From contig CAWFCG010000003.1 of NCBI GenBank assembly GCA_963814315.1, positions 1 to 64,000 on the forward strand: DNA of 64,000 nucleotides, in the 5' to 3' direction. The DNA is from JAFMJV01 sp963814315 (GTDB lineage Bacteria; Chloroflexota; Limnocylindria; Limnocylindrales; CSP1-4). Below are positions 7,430-18,991 of this stretch, in pieces. Under the pieces are notes generated by a model. That model worked only from the letters and a program-made list of their open reading frames with translations. It did no database searches and was not told the origin of the DNA. The position numbers and the translations under genes are program-made. Numbering within the stretch: the first letter of the stretch is position 1; each line of letters starts with the position of its first letter.

Positions 7430-9094
7430 ATGACCGACATCCCGATCACGACAAGTCAGCACCGCGGCTCTGCCGGTCAGGCCATCTACCGGCGCTTCCG
7501 CGCACAGACCTTCTCGCAGATCGTGGGGCAGGACGCCGCTGTGCAGACGTTGCGCAATGCCGTCCGGCTGGACCGGGTGGGGCACGCCTTCCTCTTCGTG
7601 GGACCTCGCGGCACCGGCAAGACCTCCATGGCGCGCATCCTGGCCAAGGCCGTCAACTGCACCGACCTGCAGGATGGTGAGCCCTGCGATGCCTGCCCCA
7701 GCTGCGTGGCCATCCGTGAAGGTCGCGCTCTCGATGTGGTGGAGCTGGATGCGGCTTCCAACAACAAGGTCGATGACATGCGCGAGCTGGTGCCGCGCGT
7801 CTACACCGGTCCGGCCGACCTGGCGTGCAAGGTCTTCATCATCGATGAGGTGCAGCGCATCAAGGAGGGTTGGGACGTCCTGCTCAAGACCCTCGAAGAA
7901 CCCCCGGAGGGGGTCCTTTTCATCTTCTGCACCACCGATCCCAGCCAGATCCGCCCCGCCGTAGTGTCGCGTCTGCAACGCTTCACGTTCCGCCCCCTGT
8001 CGGTGCCGGAGATCGAGGGCAAGTTGCAGCGCATCCTCCAGGCAGAGGGCCGCTCGGTCGAGCCGGCAGCGTTGGCGCTGGTCGCGCAGATGGCCGGCGG
8101 TGGTATGCGAGATGCCGAATCCATGCTTGACCAGGTGCTCGTCAGCGCTGACGACCCCATCACCGCAGCCTCCATCGGCGACTTGCTCGGCCTTGCCGAT
8201 GCGGAGATGGTGGATGGCTTCATGGTGGCGCTGGTCGAAGGTGATGTCCTGGCCGGCATCGGCATCCTTGACAACCTCGAGACCGAAGGCCGAGACCTGG
8301 TCGCCTTCAGCGAGCAGCTCGTTGCGCATCTGCGCGCGGCCCTGGTCGATCGCCTGACGGGGGGTCCGGGGGCGCCCCGCGGTGCTGTTCGTCCGTTGGC
8401 GCTAGCGGCGCGCCGGCTCACTGGTATCGATGCCAGCCGCGCTGGGCTGGGCGGCTACCGCTGGCAGCTGGAGCTTTGCCTGCTGGCGGCGGCTGAAGCG
8501 TCCGCTCCGCCACCGACGGCCCCGCCACCGCCGGTGGTTCCTGCGTCCCAGCCGAACACGGAGCCGGCCCGACCCCCGAACACGGAGCCGGCCCGACCAC
8601 CGAACACGGAGCCGGCCACCGAGCCTCCGGCAGCGAGCTCGGAGCCGGAGACCGAGCCTCCGGCCGCGCCCACGATCCCGGTCACACGCGTCGCGACACC
8701 TTCCCGCGCAGAACCCGCTCGGGCTGAGTCTGAAGTGGCCGCGGACGGGGACATCGCGACCATCCGTAAGGCCTGGCCCCTGGTCGTCGAGGCCATTGGA
8801 AGCAACCCTGCCAACCGGCCCCTGGTCGCGACCTGCCGCCCGGTGGAGATCGTCGATGGCGTCCTGGTCCTCGGCTTTCCCGAAGACCAAGCGTTCATGC
8901 GTGACATCGCCGAGCGCAAGCGGCGTGTGCTCGAGGATGGCATCGCGTCCGTCGTCGGCCGCTCCATGGCAGTACGCTGCGTGGTAACCAACCTGGAATT
9001 CGTCGAGCCGGTCGATACGGGCGAAGGTGACCTCGTCTCCCAGGCGAAGCGCATCTTCGATGGCGAGCTGGCGGGGGTCGAGGAGATCGACTAG
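7430..9094 (+). CDS. dnaX: DNA polymerase III subunit gamma/tau
   Basis: Motor subunit of the clamp loader in the replisome. The 554-residue product begins with YRRFRAQTFSQIVGQ, then Walker A GPRGTGKTS at residues 58-66, four zinc-binding cysteines (77, 86, 89, 92), Walker B VFIIDEV with the DE box and the sensor 1 TTDPSQI. After the three AAA+ collar domains comes a linker about residues 365-440 with a PARPPNTE repeat, low-complexity DNA seen three times in a row, then a C-terminal tau-type domain. ATG 7430 has GGAGA five bases before it; the longer frame to 7367 has no support. No clear slippery run for programmed frameshifting was found. It leads dnaX-ybaB-recR. Confidence 0.96.
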   Translation: MTDIPITTSQHRGSAGQAIYRRFRAQTFSQIVGQDAAVQTLRNAVRLDRVGHAFLFVGPRGTGKTSMARILAKAVNCTDLQDGEPCDACPSCVAIREGRALDVVELDAASNNKVDDMRELVPRVYTGPADLACKVFIIDEVQRIKEGWDVLLKTLEEPPEGVLFIFCTTDPSQIRPAVVSRLQRFTFRPLSVPEIEGKLQRILQAEGRSVEPAALALVAQMAGGGMRDAESMLDQVLVSADDPITAASIGDLLGLADAEMVDGFMVALVEGDVLAGIGILDNLETEGRDLVAFSEQLVAHLRAALVDRLTGGPGAPRGAVRPLALAARRLTGIDASRAGLGGYRWQLELCLLAAAEASAPPPTAPPPPVVPASQPNTEPARPPNTEPARPPNTEPATEPPAASSEPETEPPAAPTIPVTRVATPSRAEPARAESEVAADGDIATIRKAWPLVVEAIGSNPANRPLVATCRPVEIVDGVLVLGFPEDQAFMRDIAERKRRVLEDGIASVVGRSMAVRCVVTNLEFVEPVDTGEGDLVSQAKRIFDGELAGVEEID

Positions 9095-9118
9095 CAAGGA
9101 CAGACAAGGAGAACGAGC

Positions 9119-9442
9119 ATGGGCATGGGCAACCTCGCCAAGATGGCGCAGCAGATGCAAGCGGATATGGCGCGCGCCCAGCAGGAGCTGGATGTGATGC
9201 GCGTCGAGGGCAGCGCCGGTGGCGGTGTCGTCAAGGCGGTCGTCAGCGGCAAGCTTGACATCGTCTCGGTGAGCATCGACCCGGAGGTCGTCGATCCCGA
9301 TGACCTCGATGGCCTGCAAGATCTCGTGGTAGCCGCCGTGGCCGATGCGCAGACCAACGCCAAGGCCGCGGCTGAGGAGAAGATGAGCCGCATCGCCGGC
9401 GGCCTCGGGCTACCGGGTGGCCTTGGCCTGCCGGGCATGTAG
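9119..9442 (+). CDS. ybaB: YbaB/EbfC family nucleoid-associated protein
   Basis: Small dimeric DNA-binding protein of 107 residues, expected to bind the nucleoid and linked with recombination repair through its conserved place between dnaX and recR. The N-terminal helix MGNLAKMAQQMQADMARAQQEL and the core SAGGGVVKAVVSGKLDIVSVSIDPEVVDP are typical, as is the helix LQDLVVAAVADAQ. The C-terminus is a Gly-Leu-rich GLGLPGGLGLPGM, also common in the family. AAGGAGA lies seven bases before the ATG. It begins 24 bases after dnaX, so the genes are probably co-transcribed. Confidence 0.93.
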   Translation: MGMGNLAKMAQQMQADMARAQQELDVMRVEGSAGGGVVKAVVSGKLDIVSVSIDPEVVDPDDLDGLQDLVVAAVADAQTNAKAAAEEKMSRIAGGLGLPGGLGLPGM

Positions 9443-9465
9443 CTCGGACTGCCGAGCGGATTCCC

Positions 9466-10098
9466 TTGAGCCAGCTCATCGAGCCGGTCGCCCGGCTCAT
9501 CGAATCGTTCTCGCGACTGCCGGGCATCGGCCCCAAGACTGCGCAGCGTTTGACCTACCACCTGTTGCGTGCACCCGAGACGGAGGCGCGGACACTAGCC
9601 GCCGCCCTCGTGTCGGTCCGTGACGACGTCGTCTTCTGCGATCGTTGCTTCGACATCAGCACCGGCCCGCTCTGTCCCATCTGTGCCGATCCCATGCGCG
9701 ACGACACTCGTCTATGCGTGGTCGAGGAGCCGCTCGACGTTCTCGCCCTGGAGCGAACCCGTGCTTTCAAGGGTCGCTACCACGTGCTCCACGGGGCTAT
9801 CTCACCAGTCGATGGCATCGGACCGGAGCGGCTGCATATCCGCGAGCTCCTCGACCGCGTGTCGGAGCGCGCCAACGCCGGCGAGCCCTACCAAGAAGTC
9901 GTGGTCGCCACCAACCCCACACTCGAGGGCGAAGCGACGGCCATGTACCTCGCAGAGCGCATCAGTGGCCAGGTCGACTCGGTAACGCGCATCGCGCGCG
10001 GCATCCCGGTGGGCGGCGACCTCGAATACGCTGACGAGGTGACACTCGTGCGGGCTCTCCAGGGTCGGCATCAGCTTGACGGGAGCCCAGGCCGGTGA
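9466..10098 (+). CDS. recR: Recombination mediator RecR
   Basis: Works with RecO to load RecA on gapped DNA. The 210-residue product has the helix-hairpin-helix FSRLPGIGPKTAQRL, a C4 zinc finger CDRCFDISTGPLCPICADP, a Toprim domain starting CVVEEPLDVLALE and the C-terminal Walker B-like ARGIPVGGDLEYADEVTLVRAL; all canonical and full length. The start is a TTG at 9466 with GAGCGGA upstream; the first residues SQLIEPVARLIE agree with the family. Its TGA shares bases with the ATG of the small membrane gene that follows, so they are translationally coupled. Confidence 0.95.
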   Translation: MSQLIEPVARLIESFSRLPGIGPKTAQRLTYHLLRAPETEARTLAAALVSVRDDVVFCDRCFDISTGPLCPICADPMRDDTRLCVVEEPLDVLALERTRAFKGRYHVLHGAISPVDGIGPERLHIRELLDRVSERANAGEPYQEVVVATNPTLEGEATAMYLAERISGQVDSVTRIARGIPVGGDLEYADEVTLVRALQGRHQLDGSPGR

Positions 10099-10280
10099 TG
10101 TACCTCGTCAATGAGGCGCTGTTGCGCCTCATCAAGCCGCTCATCGCCCTTGTCCTCGGGCTGCTGCTCTATTGGATCATCACCGGCATCGTTGGCGAGC
10201 CTGGCTCGGCCTTGCTTGCCCTCGCTTGCTGGGTCAGTGCCGGCGTCTTCATCCAGTTGGTCGAGACCGGCGTGATCTGA
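10098..10280 (+). CDS. Small two-helix membrane protein, unknown function
   Basis: A 60-residue hydrophobic protein: an amphipathic start (MYLVNEALLRLIKP) and two likely membrane helices, LIALVLGLLLYWIITGIVG and ALLALACWVSAGVFIQLVE, joined by a short GEPGSA turn. Its ATG overlaps the recR stop as TGATG (a GTG at 10095 would add one residue), which argues it is a real translated gene and part of the dnaX-recR transcript. No family was recognised. Confidence 0.6.
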   Translation: MYLVNEALLRLIKPLIALVLGLLLYWIITGIVGEPGSALLALACWVSAGVFIQLVETGVI

Positions 10281-10336
10281 CTACCGCCCGGCGTCTCGGG
10301 CCATGGCGGCCGTGCCGGGCTGGCCGCGGCGGCCTT
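10281..10336 (+). terminator. GC-rich hairpin after recR operon, possible terminator
   Basis: GCCCGGC at about 10287 and GCCGGGC at about 10314 can pair around a GC-rich interior that also contains GGCCATGGCGGCC. No T-run follows, so any termination would not be the classic intrinsic type. Confidence 0.25.
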
Positions 10337-10481
10337 TGCATCAGATGCAATATCTCGACGCGCAAGCGGCCGAAGTCGCAGCTTCCGTGCAACCGATGCA
10401 AGCGATCGTCAGTCCTGTGCATCTGCTGCAAGAGATCGGCAGATGGGCTGGTCTACACGTCGAGATGTTGCAGCTGCTGCA
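10337..10481. repeat. Four TGCA-N5-TGCA palindromes in a symmetric array
   Basis: Four copies of the pattern TGCA-N5-TGCA start at 10337, 10388, 10418 and 10469, so the spacings are 51, 30 and 51 bases. The outer copies are perfect TTGCA-N5-TGCAA. The array is symmetric about 10409, and the outer arms form an inverted repeat that includes TGCAAYATCTCGACG. The stretch lies between recR and the rrn promoters, about 140 bases upstream of the first promoter. A cooperative regulator-binding array is one reading; an iteron-like element or a repeat-derived peptide are others. Confidence 0.6.
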
Positions 10482-10616
10482 AACGAGCCCGGGGTCGAAG
10501 GCCCGAGCTGCCCCGGCCCAGCAAGGACCCCAGGTGCCGTCGAGACGCGGCCGCCTGGGCTGGAGCAGAGCGAACGTGCTGCACCAAGGCTCATCAACAC
10601 GCACCAGGGCCCCCGT

Positions 10617-10645
10617 TTGACGGTTTGGATCTGGGGCCCTATCAT
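10617..10645 (+). promoter_or_regulatory. rrn promoter P1 (TTGACG-N17-TATCAT)
   Basis: The -35 TTGACG at 10617-10622 and the -10 TATCAT at 10640-10645 have the ideal 17-base spacer, 240 bases upstream of the mature 16S end. With P2 it forms a tandem pair as in many rrn operons. Confidence 0.7.
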
Positions 10646-10722
10646 GCGCTTTCGGTGCAGCGCGGATTTCCGAGCAGCGCCCTCCCGGATCCAGCCGGGT
10701 CCGGGGTCGGTACACCCTGTGT

Positions 10723-10752
10723 TTGACAGCCCTAGCGGGTGTGTGTCATCAT
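10723..10752 (+). promoter_or_regulatory. rrn promoter P2 (TTGACA with TCATCAT)
   Basis: A consensus -35 TTGACA at 10723-10728 is followed after 17-18 bases by TCATCAT (10746-10752). It is the second of two promoters 106 bases apart before 16S; both share the context GTTTGAC. Confidence 0.65.
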
Positions 10753-10791
10753 GGGCGGCCGCGCCGGGTTCAGTGAATTGGGCTCGGTGAA

Positions 10792-10821
10792 GCACCTTAA
10801 CAAGTGAAGAGTGACAGACAA
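10792..10821 (+). other. 16S pre-rRNA processing stem, 5' arm, with boxA-like GCACCTTAACAAG
   Basis: Thirty bases here are complementary, with about two mismatches, to 12557-12586 beyond the 16S end. This is the long stem that RNase III cleaves to release pre-16S RNA. The first part, GCACCTTAACAAG, also resembles the boxA antitermination site TGCTCTTTAACA. Confidence 0.75.
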
Positions 10822-10883
10822 ATCTGTTTGTGTGAGCGGGCAAACCCCGAACCAATGAGGACAAACCGCAAGGCAAGTCCTTC

Positions 10884-12387
<1,504 letters not shown>

Positions 12388-12556
12388 TAGGGAGAGGGAG
12401 CCGAGGCCATCGGTGAGGCCAGAGCGTTATATACCCTCCCAGGTTGATCGACCGATCGACACCGCTCACCCGCTGGGTGGGGGGCGGCGCATGGATCCGT
12501 CCATGTGAGATCGAGTCGACCCAGCAACCAAGCACCGAAACCGTTCATGCAGCAGG

Positions 12557-12586
12557 TTGTCTGTCACTCTTCAAGTGTTAAGGTGC
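12557..12586 (+). other. 16S pre-rRNA processing stem, 3' arm
   Basis: Reverse complement of 10792-10821 (about 28 of 30 positions), containing CTGTCACTCTTCAAG and TTAAGGTGC. It closes the 16S processing stem 170 bases after the mature 3' end and 40 bases before tRNA-Ile. Confidence 0.75.
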
Positions 12587-12626
12587 CATCTCTCTCGGCG
12601 AGACAACTGGGCCGAGAGCGATACCT

Positions 12627-12703
12627 GGGCGTTTAGCTCAGTTGGTTAGAGCACTGCCCTGATAAGGCAGAGGTCTCTGGTTCGAGTCCAGAAACGCCCA
12701 CCA
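12627..12703 (+). tRNA. tRNA-Ile (anticodon GAT)
   Basis: 77 bases with encoded CCA. Acceptor GGGCGTT pairs with AACGCCC; the loop CTGATAA within the CTGCC/GGCAG-type anticodon arm gives GAT. It sits in the 16S-23S spacer, as in most bacteria. Confidence 0.97.
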
Positions 12704-12730
12704 CGTACCGCCTGGTGAGAAGGGCCTTGA

Positions 12731-12806
12731 GGGGGCGTAGCTCAGTTGGAAGAGCATCTCCTTTGCAAGGAGAGGGTCAGGAGTTCGAGTCTCCTCGTCT
12801 CCACCA
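12731..12806 (+). tRNA. tRNA-Ala (anticodon TGC)
   Basis: 76 bases with encoded CCA. Acceptor GGGGGCG pairs with CGTCTCC through two G-U pairs; the loop TTTGCAA inside CTCC/GGAG gives TGC. Second spacer tRNA of the operon. Confidence 0.96.
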
Positions 12807-13130
12807 ACCTCGCCAGCCACGCAAGCGAATGAGGAACATAGACCGCTGACCGCGCACCTGATGATTGAACTGAAGATCGGGTAGACCCTGAGGCTCTCGA
12901 AGAGCAACCTTGGCTGAAGGCGATGACGGCTCGAGGTCTTCGAGTCGCCCTTTGGTGTCACTTCCCGGTGAACCCCTGATCCGTGGGCTCCAGGCAACGC
13001 TTGGAGGTTACTGACCAGCGGATCGCTGGAAACGCGAGCGTCGCTCGCCGCACCTTACAAAGTGAAGACGTGATCGGAAGAAATTCAAGTCTTTTTGAAC
13101 TTCGATTTCTGCCGAGGAATAGAACGACAA
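12807..13130 (+). other. Spacer between tRNA-Ala and 23S, no gene
   Basis: About 320 bases without a gene. A hairpin is visible near 13079-13112: GAAATTCAAGT, a TTTTT loop and ACTTCGATTTC. The rest is probably processed leader of the 23S precursor. Confidence 0.6.
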
Positions 13131-13185
13131 GGTGAAATTTCCCGGACGTCTCTTGGCAACTACCTTCGGGTGAGTTGCTGAGAGA

Positions 13186-13192
<7 letters not shown>
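13131..13192 (+). other. 23S pre-rRNA processing stem, 5' arm
   Basis: Two segments, GGTGAAATTTCCCGGAC at 13131 and TTGCTGAGAGAGGTCAAG at 13175-13192, pair with 16275-16295 and 16234-16251. Between them a local hairpin GCAACT/AGTTGC forms a side branch. Together they build the stem enclosing 23S RNA. Confidence 0.7.
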
Positions 13193-16233
<3,041 letters not shown>

Positions 16234-16241
<8 letters not shown>

Positions 16242-16295
16242 CTTTCAGCAACCCAACCAAGGGCAGCTGTCAGGAAGGTCCGGAAAGATTTCACC
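16234..16295 (+). other. 23S pre-rRNA processing stem, 3' arm
   Basis: CTTGACCTCTTTCAGCAA (16234-16251) matches 17 of 18 positions of the 5' arm, and GTCCGGAAAGATTTCACC closes the outer helix. It lies just before the 5S gene. Confidence 0.7.
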
Positions 16296-16404
16296 GCGTC
16301 TGTGCGACATGTCGTTCGCACCGCGGCAGTAAACGAAGTTCAGGCTTGCGCGCCGGAGCGTCCGGTGTGTCCGATCACGTCCTCACGAGAACACACGCAC
16401 AGGA

Positions 16405-16522
16405 TCCTGGTGACTCTAGCGGAGAGGCCACACCCGTTCCCATCCCGAACACGGCAGTAAAGCTCTCCAGCGCCGAAGATACTCAGGGGGTAGCCCCTCG
16501 GGAAAATAGGTCGTCGCCGGGG
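16405..16522 (+). rRNA. rrf: 5S ribosomal RNA
   Basis: About 118 bases. The terminal helix pairs CCTGGTGAC with GTCGCCGGG; the loop C core ACACCCGTTCCCATCCCGAAC and the AGTAAAG segment are standard. It ends the rrn operon. No clear terminator follows: a TTTT run at 16524 has no strong stem of its own apart from the 5S helix. Confidence 0.95.
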
Positions 16523-16619
16523 TCTTTTGCGTTGTCGAGAGTGCTCCTGGGGGCCGCCGTAAAGGTGGCCCTTCGCTGCGTCTGGCCCCAGATGGCGGGG
16601 GACGCCGTATCATCGGCAG

Positions 16620-17885
16620 GTGCAGACCGATCCTGGCGACACGCTTCCGCCGACAGAGGACCCCAGTGAAGGCGAGCCGGCCAGTTCGTTGACCGCTGGC
16701 GGGTTGACACCGCAGGCGGGTCGTTCGCAGCCACCGCTGCCTCCCCCGCCCCGGATGCCAGGCAGCGGTGAGTCGTCTGCGGCGGCCGGCCCGAGCCAGG
16801 CAGCGTCGCCGCCTCCGCCGCGGATGCCAACGGGCACGCCACCACCACTGCGCATGCCCGGCTTGGACGAAGTCTCGGCGCTTTCGCCGTCGGGAGGTGA
16901 GGAGGCGCCTCCGGTGGTGTCCGTGTCGCCAAGGGCGGGCGGGGCGCCGTCGACGGAGGCCCCTGCGGACGTAGGGCCGGAGGCAGCTCTGTCGGGCGCA
17001 CGGGACGACTCAGCCCAGCAATATGGCGCGGCGAGCGAACCAGACCCGATCGTCGATCCTCGCCCATCCGTGCGGCCCTCGGTGGCGCCCGTGGTGACTT
17101 CGCCGATGGAAGAGGACTGGCTGTCAAGCATCTGCCCGTATCTGCAGTCCGAGGATGGTGCCTACCGCCTGAACCAGCCTGACCACAGCCATCGATGCGC
17201 GGCGCAGGATCCTCCCGGCGTGTTGCCGTTGGCGTTCCAGGAGCGCTACTGCCTGACCGATCGGTACCCGCGCTGCGAGATGTTCAAGTACGCCCAGGAG
17301 ATCGCGGGTACCGACAGCGTGCTGGTGGAGCCGCTACCTGGCGGCACGTCGGCTCTTGTTGGGGGAGCCGCGGCGATGAGCCCGCGCTCGTCCTCCAGCC
17401 TCAGCTCTCGCCGACCGGCGCTCATCGCGGCAGCCGGCATCGGGGGCGCCGTCATCCTAGTGGTGTTACTGGCGCTGCTGCTTGGGAGCTGTTCGGGCGG
17501 GTCCGGCACGCCCGGTCCCACCTCGGACGCGTCCTCCTCCCCCGGGGGTAGCTCGGTGCCGGCAGAAGACACGTCACCGCCCGACCCGACGCCGACCCCC
17601 CGGCCGTCGTTGGTGCCGGGCAGTTCGGGCGATGCCACGGCTCCGCCTGGGGCGGGAGCGTGGGTGATCCTCTATCAGGTCCAGGAAGGCGAGGCCTTGC
17701 AGAAGATCGCCGAAACCTTCGGTACGAGCAGGCGTGACATCATCCGGGCCAACGAGGGTATGGCGGAGCAGAAGCCCTACGTCGAGACGGGGGACGTCAT
17801 CCGCGTCCCGGTATCTCCCGATCTGTCGATCGAGGAGGTCGAGTCGAGCCCTCCCCCTGGATATCAGGGTCCAGCTTCACCGTAG
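16620..17885 (+). CDS. Membrane-anchored LysM protein with proline-rich N-terminus and cysteine cluster
   Basis: 421 residues, function unknown. Residues 1-155 are low-complexity Pro/Ser/Ala with three PPPPRMP- or PPLRMP-type motifs. Residues about 165-225 hold a compact cluster of five cysteines (ICPYL, HRCAA, RYCL, PRCEMF) with conserved aromatics. One membrane helix follows (ALIAAAGIGGAVILVVLLALLLG, about 275-297), then a Ser/Pro linker and a C-terminal LysM-like domain (ILYQVQEGEALQKIAETFG to VIRVPV, about 350-402), which binds peptidoglycan. With the N-terminus inside, the Pro tails and Cys cluster would be cytoplasmic and LysM outside. The GTG start at 16620 is uncertain. It is a single gene between rrn and the convergent mutM. 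Confidence 0.7.
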   Translation: MQTDPGDTLPPTEDPSEGEPASSLTAGGLTPQAGRSQPPLPPPPRMPGSGESSAAAGPSQAASPPPPRMPTGTPPPLRMPGLDEVSALSPSGGEEAPPVVSVSPRAGGAPSTEAPADVGPEAALSGARDDSAQQYGAASEPDPIVDPRPSVRPSVAPVVTSPMEEDWLSSICPYLQSEDGAYRLNQPDHSHRCAAQDPPGVLPLAFQERYCLTDRYPRCEMFKYAQEIAGTDSVLVEPLPGGTSALVGGAAAMSPRSSSSLSSRRPALIAAAGIGGAVILVVLLALLLGSCSGGSGTPGPTSDASSSPGGSSVPAEDTSPPDPTPTPRPSLVPGSSGDATAPPGAGAWVILYQVQEGEALQKIAETFGTSRRDIIRANEGMAEQKPYVETGDVIRVPVSPDLSIEEVESSPPPGYQGPASP

Positions 17886-17908
17886 CGTCGCCCTCACAAG
17901 CCGCGCTG

Positions 17909-18784
17909 CTACGACTGGCAGGTGCGACACCAGGTCGTGGTGAAGCCGCCGGGCGAGACCTCGCTCAGGGTGCTCCCGCAGCGCGGGCACGGCTCTCCTC
18001 CGCGCAAGTGCACGTGGAGGAAGTCTCGAGACTGCTTTTCGAAGGTCGGCGGGACCCGCCGGCGCAACTCCTCGATCGCCCACTGCGTCACCTCGCGGCC
18101 GGCCTGCCACAGGGCAGCCGACTCTTCGGCTGCCAGGGTCGCTCGTCTGCGGAATGGCGCGATGCGCGCTTGCCACAGGATCTCATCGCTATAGGCGTTG
18201 CCGATGCCGGCCACGAACCCCTGGTTCTTCAGCAGGTTGCCCAGCTCGCCGTTGTGCCGACGGATGCGAATTTGCCAGGCCGCAAGATCGAGTGCCGGAT
18301 CGTCGATGTCTGGCCCCAGCGCCTCCCAGCCGACCACCTCTCGCGCGATACCGTGTGGCAGCAGGTAGATCTTGCCCATCTTCCTGGGGTCGCGATAGCG
18401 CAACTCCACCGTCTCACCGTCGCTTGGCAGCCACGCCGCGCCATGGGTCCACGTGGCCGTTGGTGTGCCGGGCGGAACGCTGTCACGCGGTCCGAACCGA
18501 AGGATCAGCGCGGTCGAGCTGAAGGCCCGTTTCTCTGGCGTCACGAGACCAAGGCGTCCGGTGAGCATGGCGTTGACCACGATGCGATCGACGCCAAAGT
18601 CCAGGGTCAGGAACTTGCCACGCTGGTCGACGCGTTCCAGGCGCTGGCCCTCGAAACCTTGCAGCTCCGCTCCCGTCCCGCGCAAGACCAACGGCTGCTT
18701 GAGGGCGGACGCCTCCAGGGCGCGTCCGGAAAGCGCCGTCGTGAAAGCGTCTGCGAGGATCCGCAGGTCGGGGAGCTCAGGCAT
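17909..18784 (-). CDS. mutM: Formamidopyrimidine-DNA glycosylase (Fpg/Nei family)
   Basis: Base-excision repair enzyme that removes oxidised purines and cuts the strand. The 291-residue product starts MPELPD, giving the N-terminal Pro-Glu that performs catalysis after Met removal. The conserved lysine loop QRGKFLTLDF, the NAMLTGRL segment, the helix-two-turn-helix NQGFVAGIGNAYSDEILW and the C-terminal zinc finger CPRCGSTLSE to WCRTCQ are all present. An in-frame ATG nine bases upstream is rejected because it would hide the catalytic proline. It faces the LysM gene tail to tail and is divergent from rpsA. Whether it prefers Fpg or Nei substrates cannot be told. Confidence 0.92.
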   Translation of the reverse strand: MPELPDLRILADAFTTALSGRALEASALKQPLVLRGTGAELQGFEGQRLERVDQRGKFLTLDFGVDRIVVNAMLTGRLGLVTPEKRAFSSTALILRFGPRDSVPPGTPTATWTHGAAWLPSDGETVELRYRDPRKMGKIYLLPHGIAREVVGWEALGPDIDDPALDLAAWQIRIRRHNGELGNLLKNQGFVAGIGNAYSDEILWQARIAPFRRRATLAAEESAALWQAGREVTQWAIEELRRRVPPTFEKQSRDFLHVHLRGGEPCPRCGSTLSEVSPGGFTTTWCRTCQS

Positions 18785-18991
18785 CGCCCCCATTGTTGCC
18801 CGCTTCCGCCCGTGATAGCATTCGCGGGCCTTACCGAATGAGAATACGTAGACCTGCAGACCCGGACACGGAGGAGTCATCCCGCCCATCTGGCCACGGA
18901 AGACACACCGCCGCTCAAGAGGCCCGGGTTCCTGCCCGGGCTCCGCGCATGCTCAGGAGGTGGGAGCCTATCCATCAAGGAGATCGAACAG

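Noticed and set aside
10172..10726. Open frame encoding a Cys-rich peptide with four C-x2-C motifs
   Set aside because: It starts inside the small membrane protein gene, has no ribosome site, and its cysteines come from TGC in the palindromes, which give Cys on the opposite strand as well. Reported as a repeat array instead.
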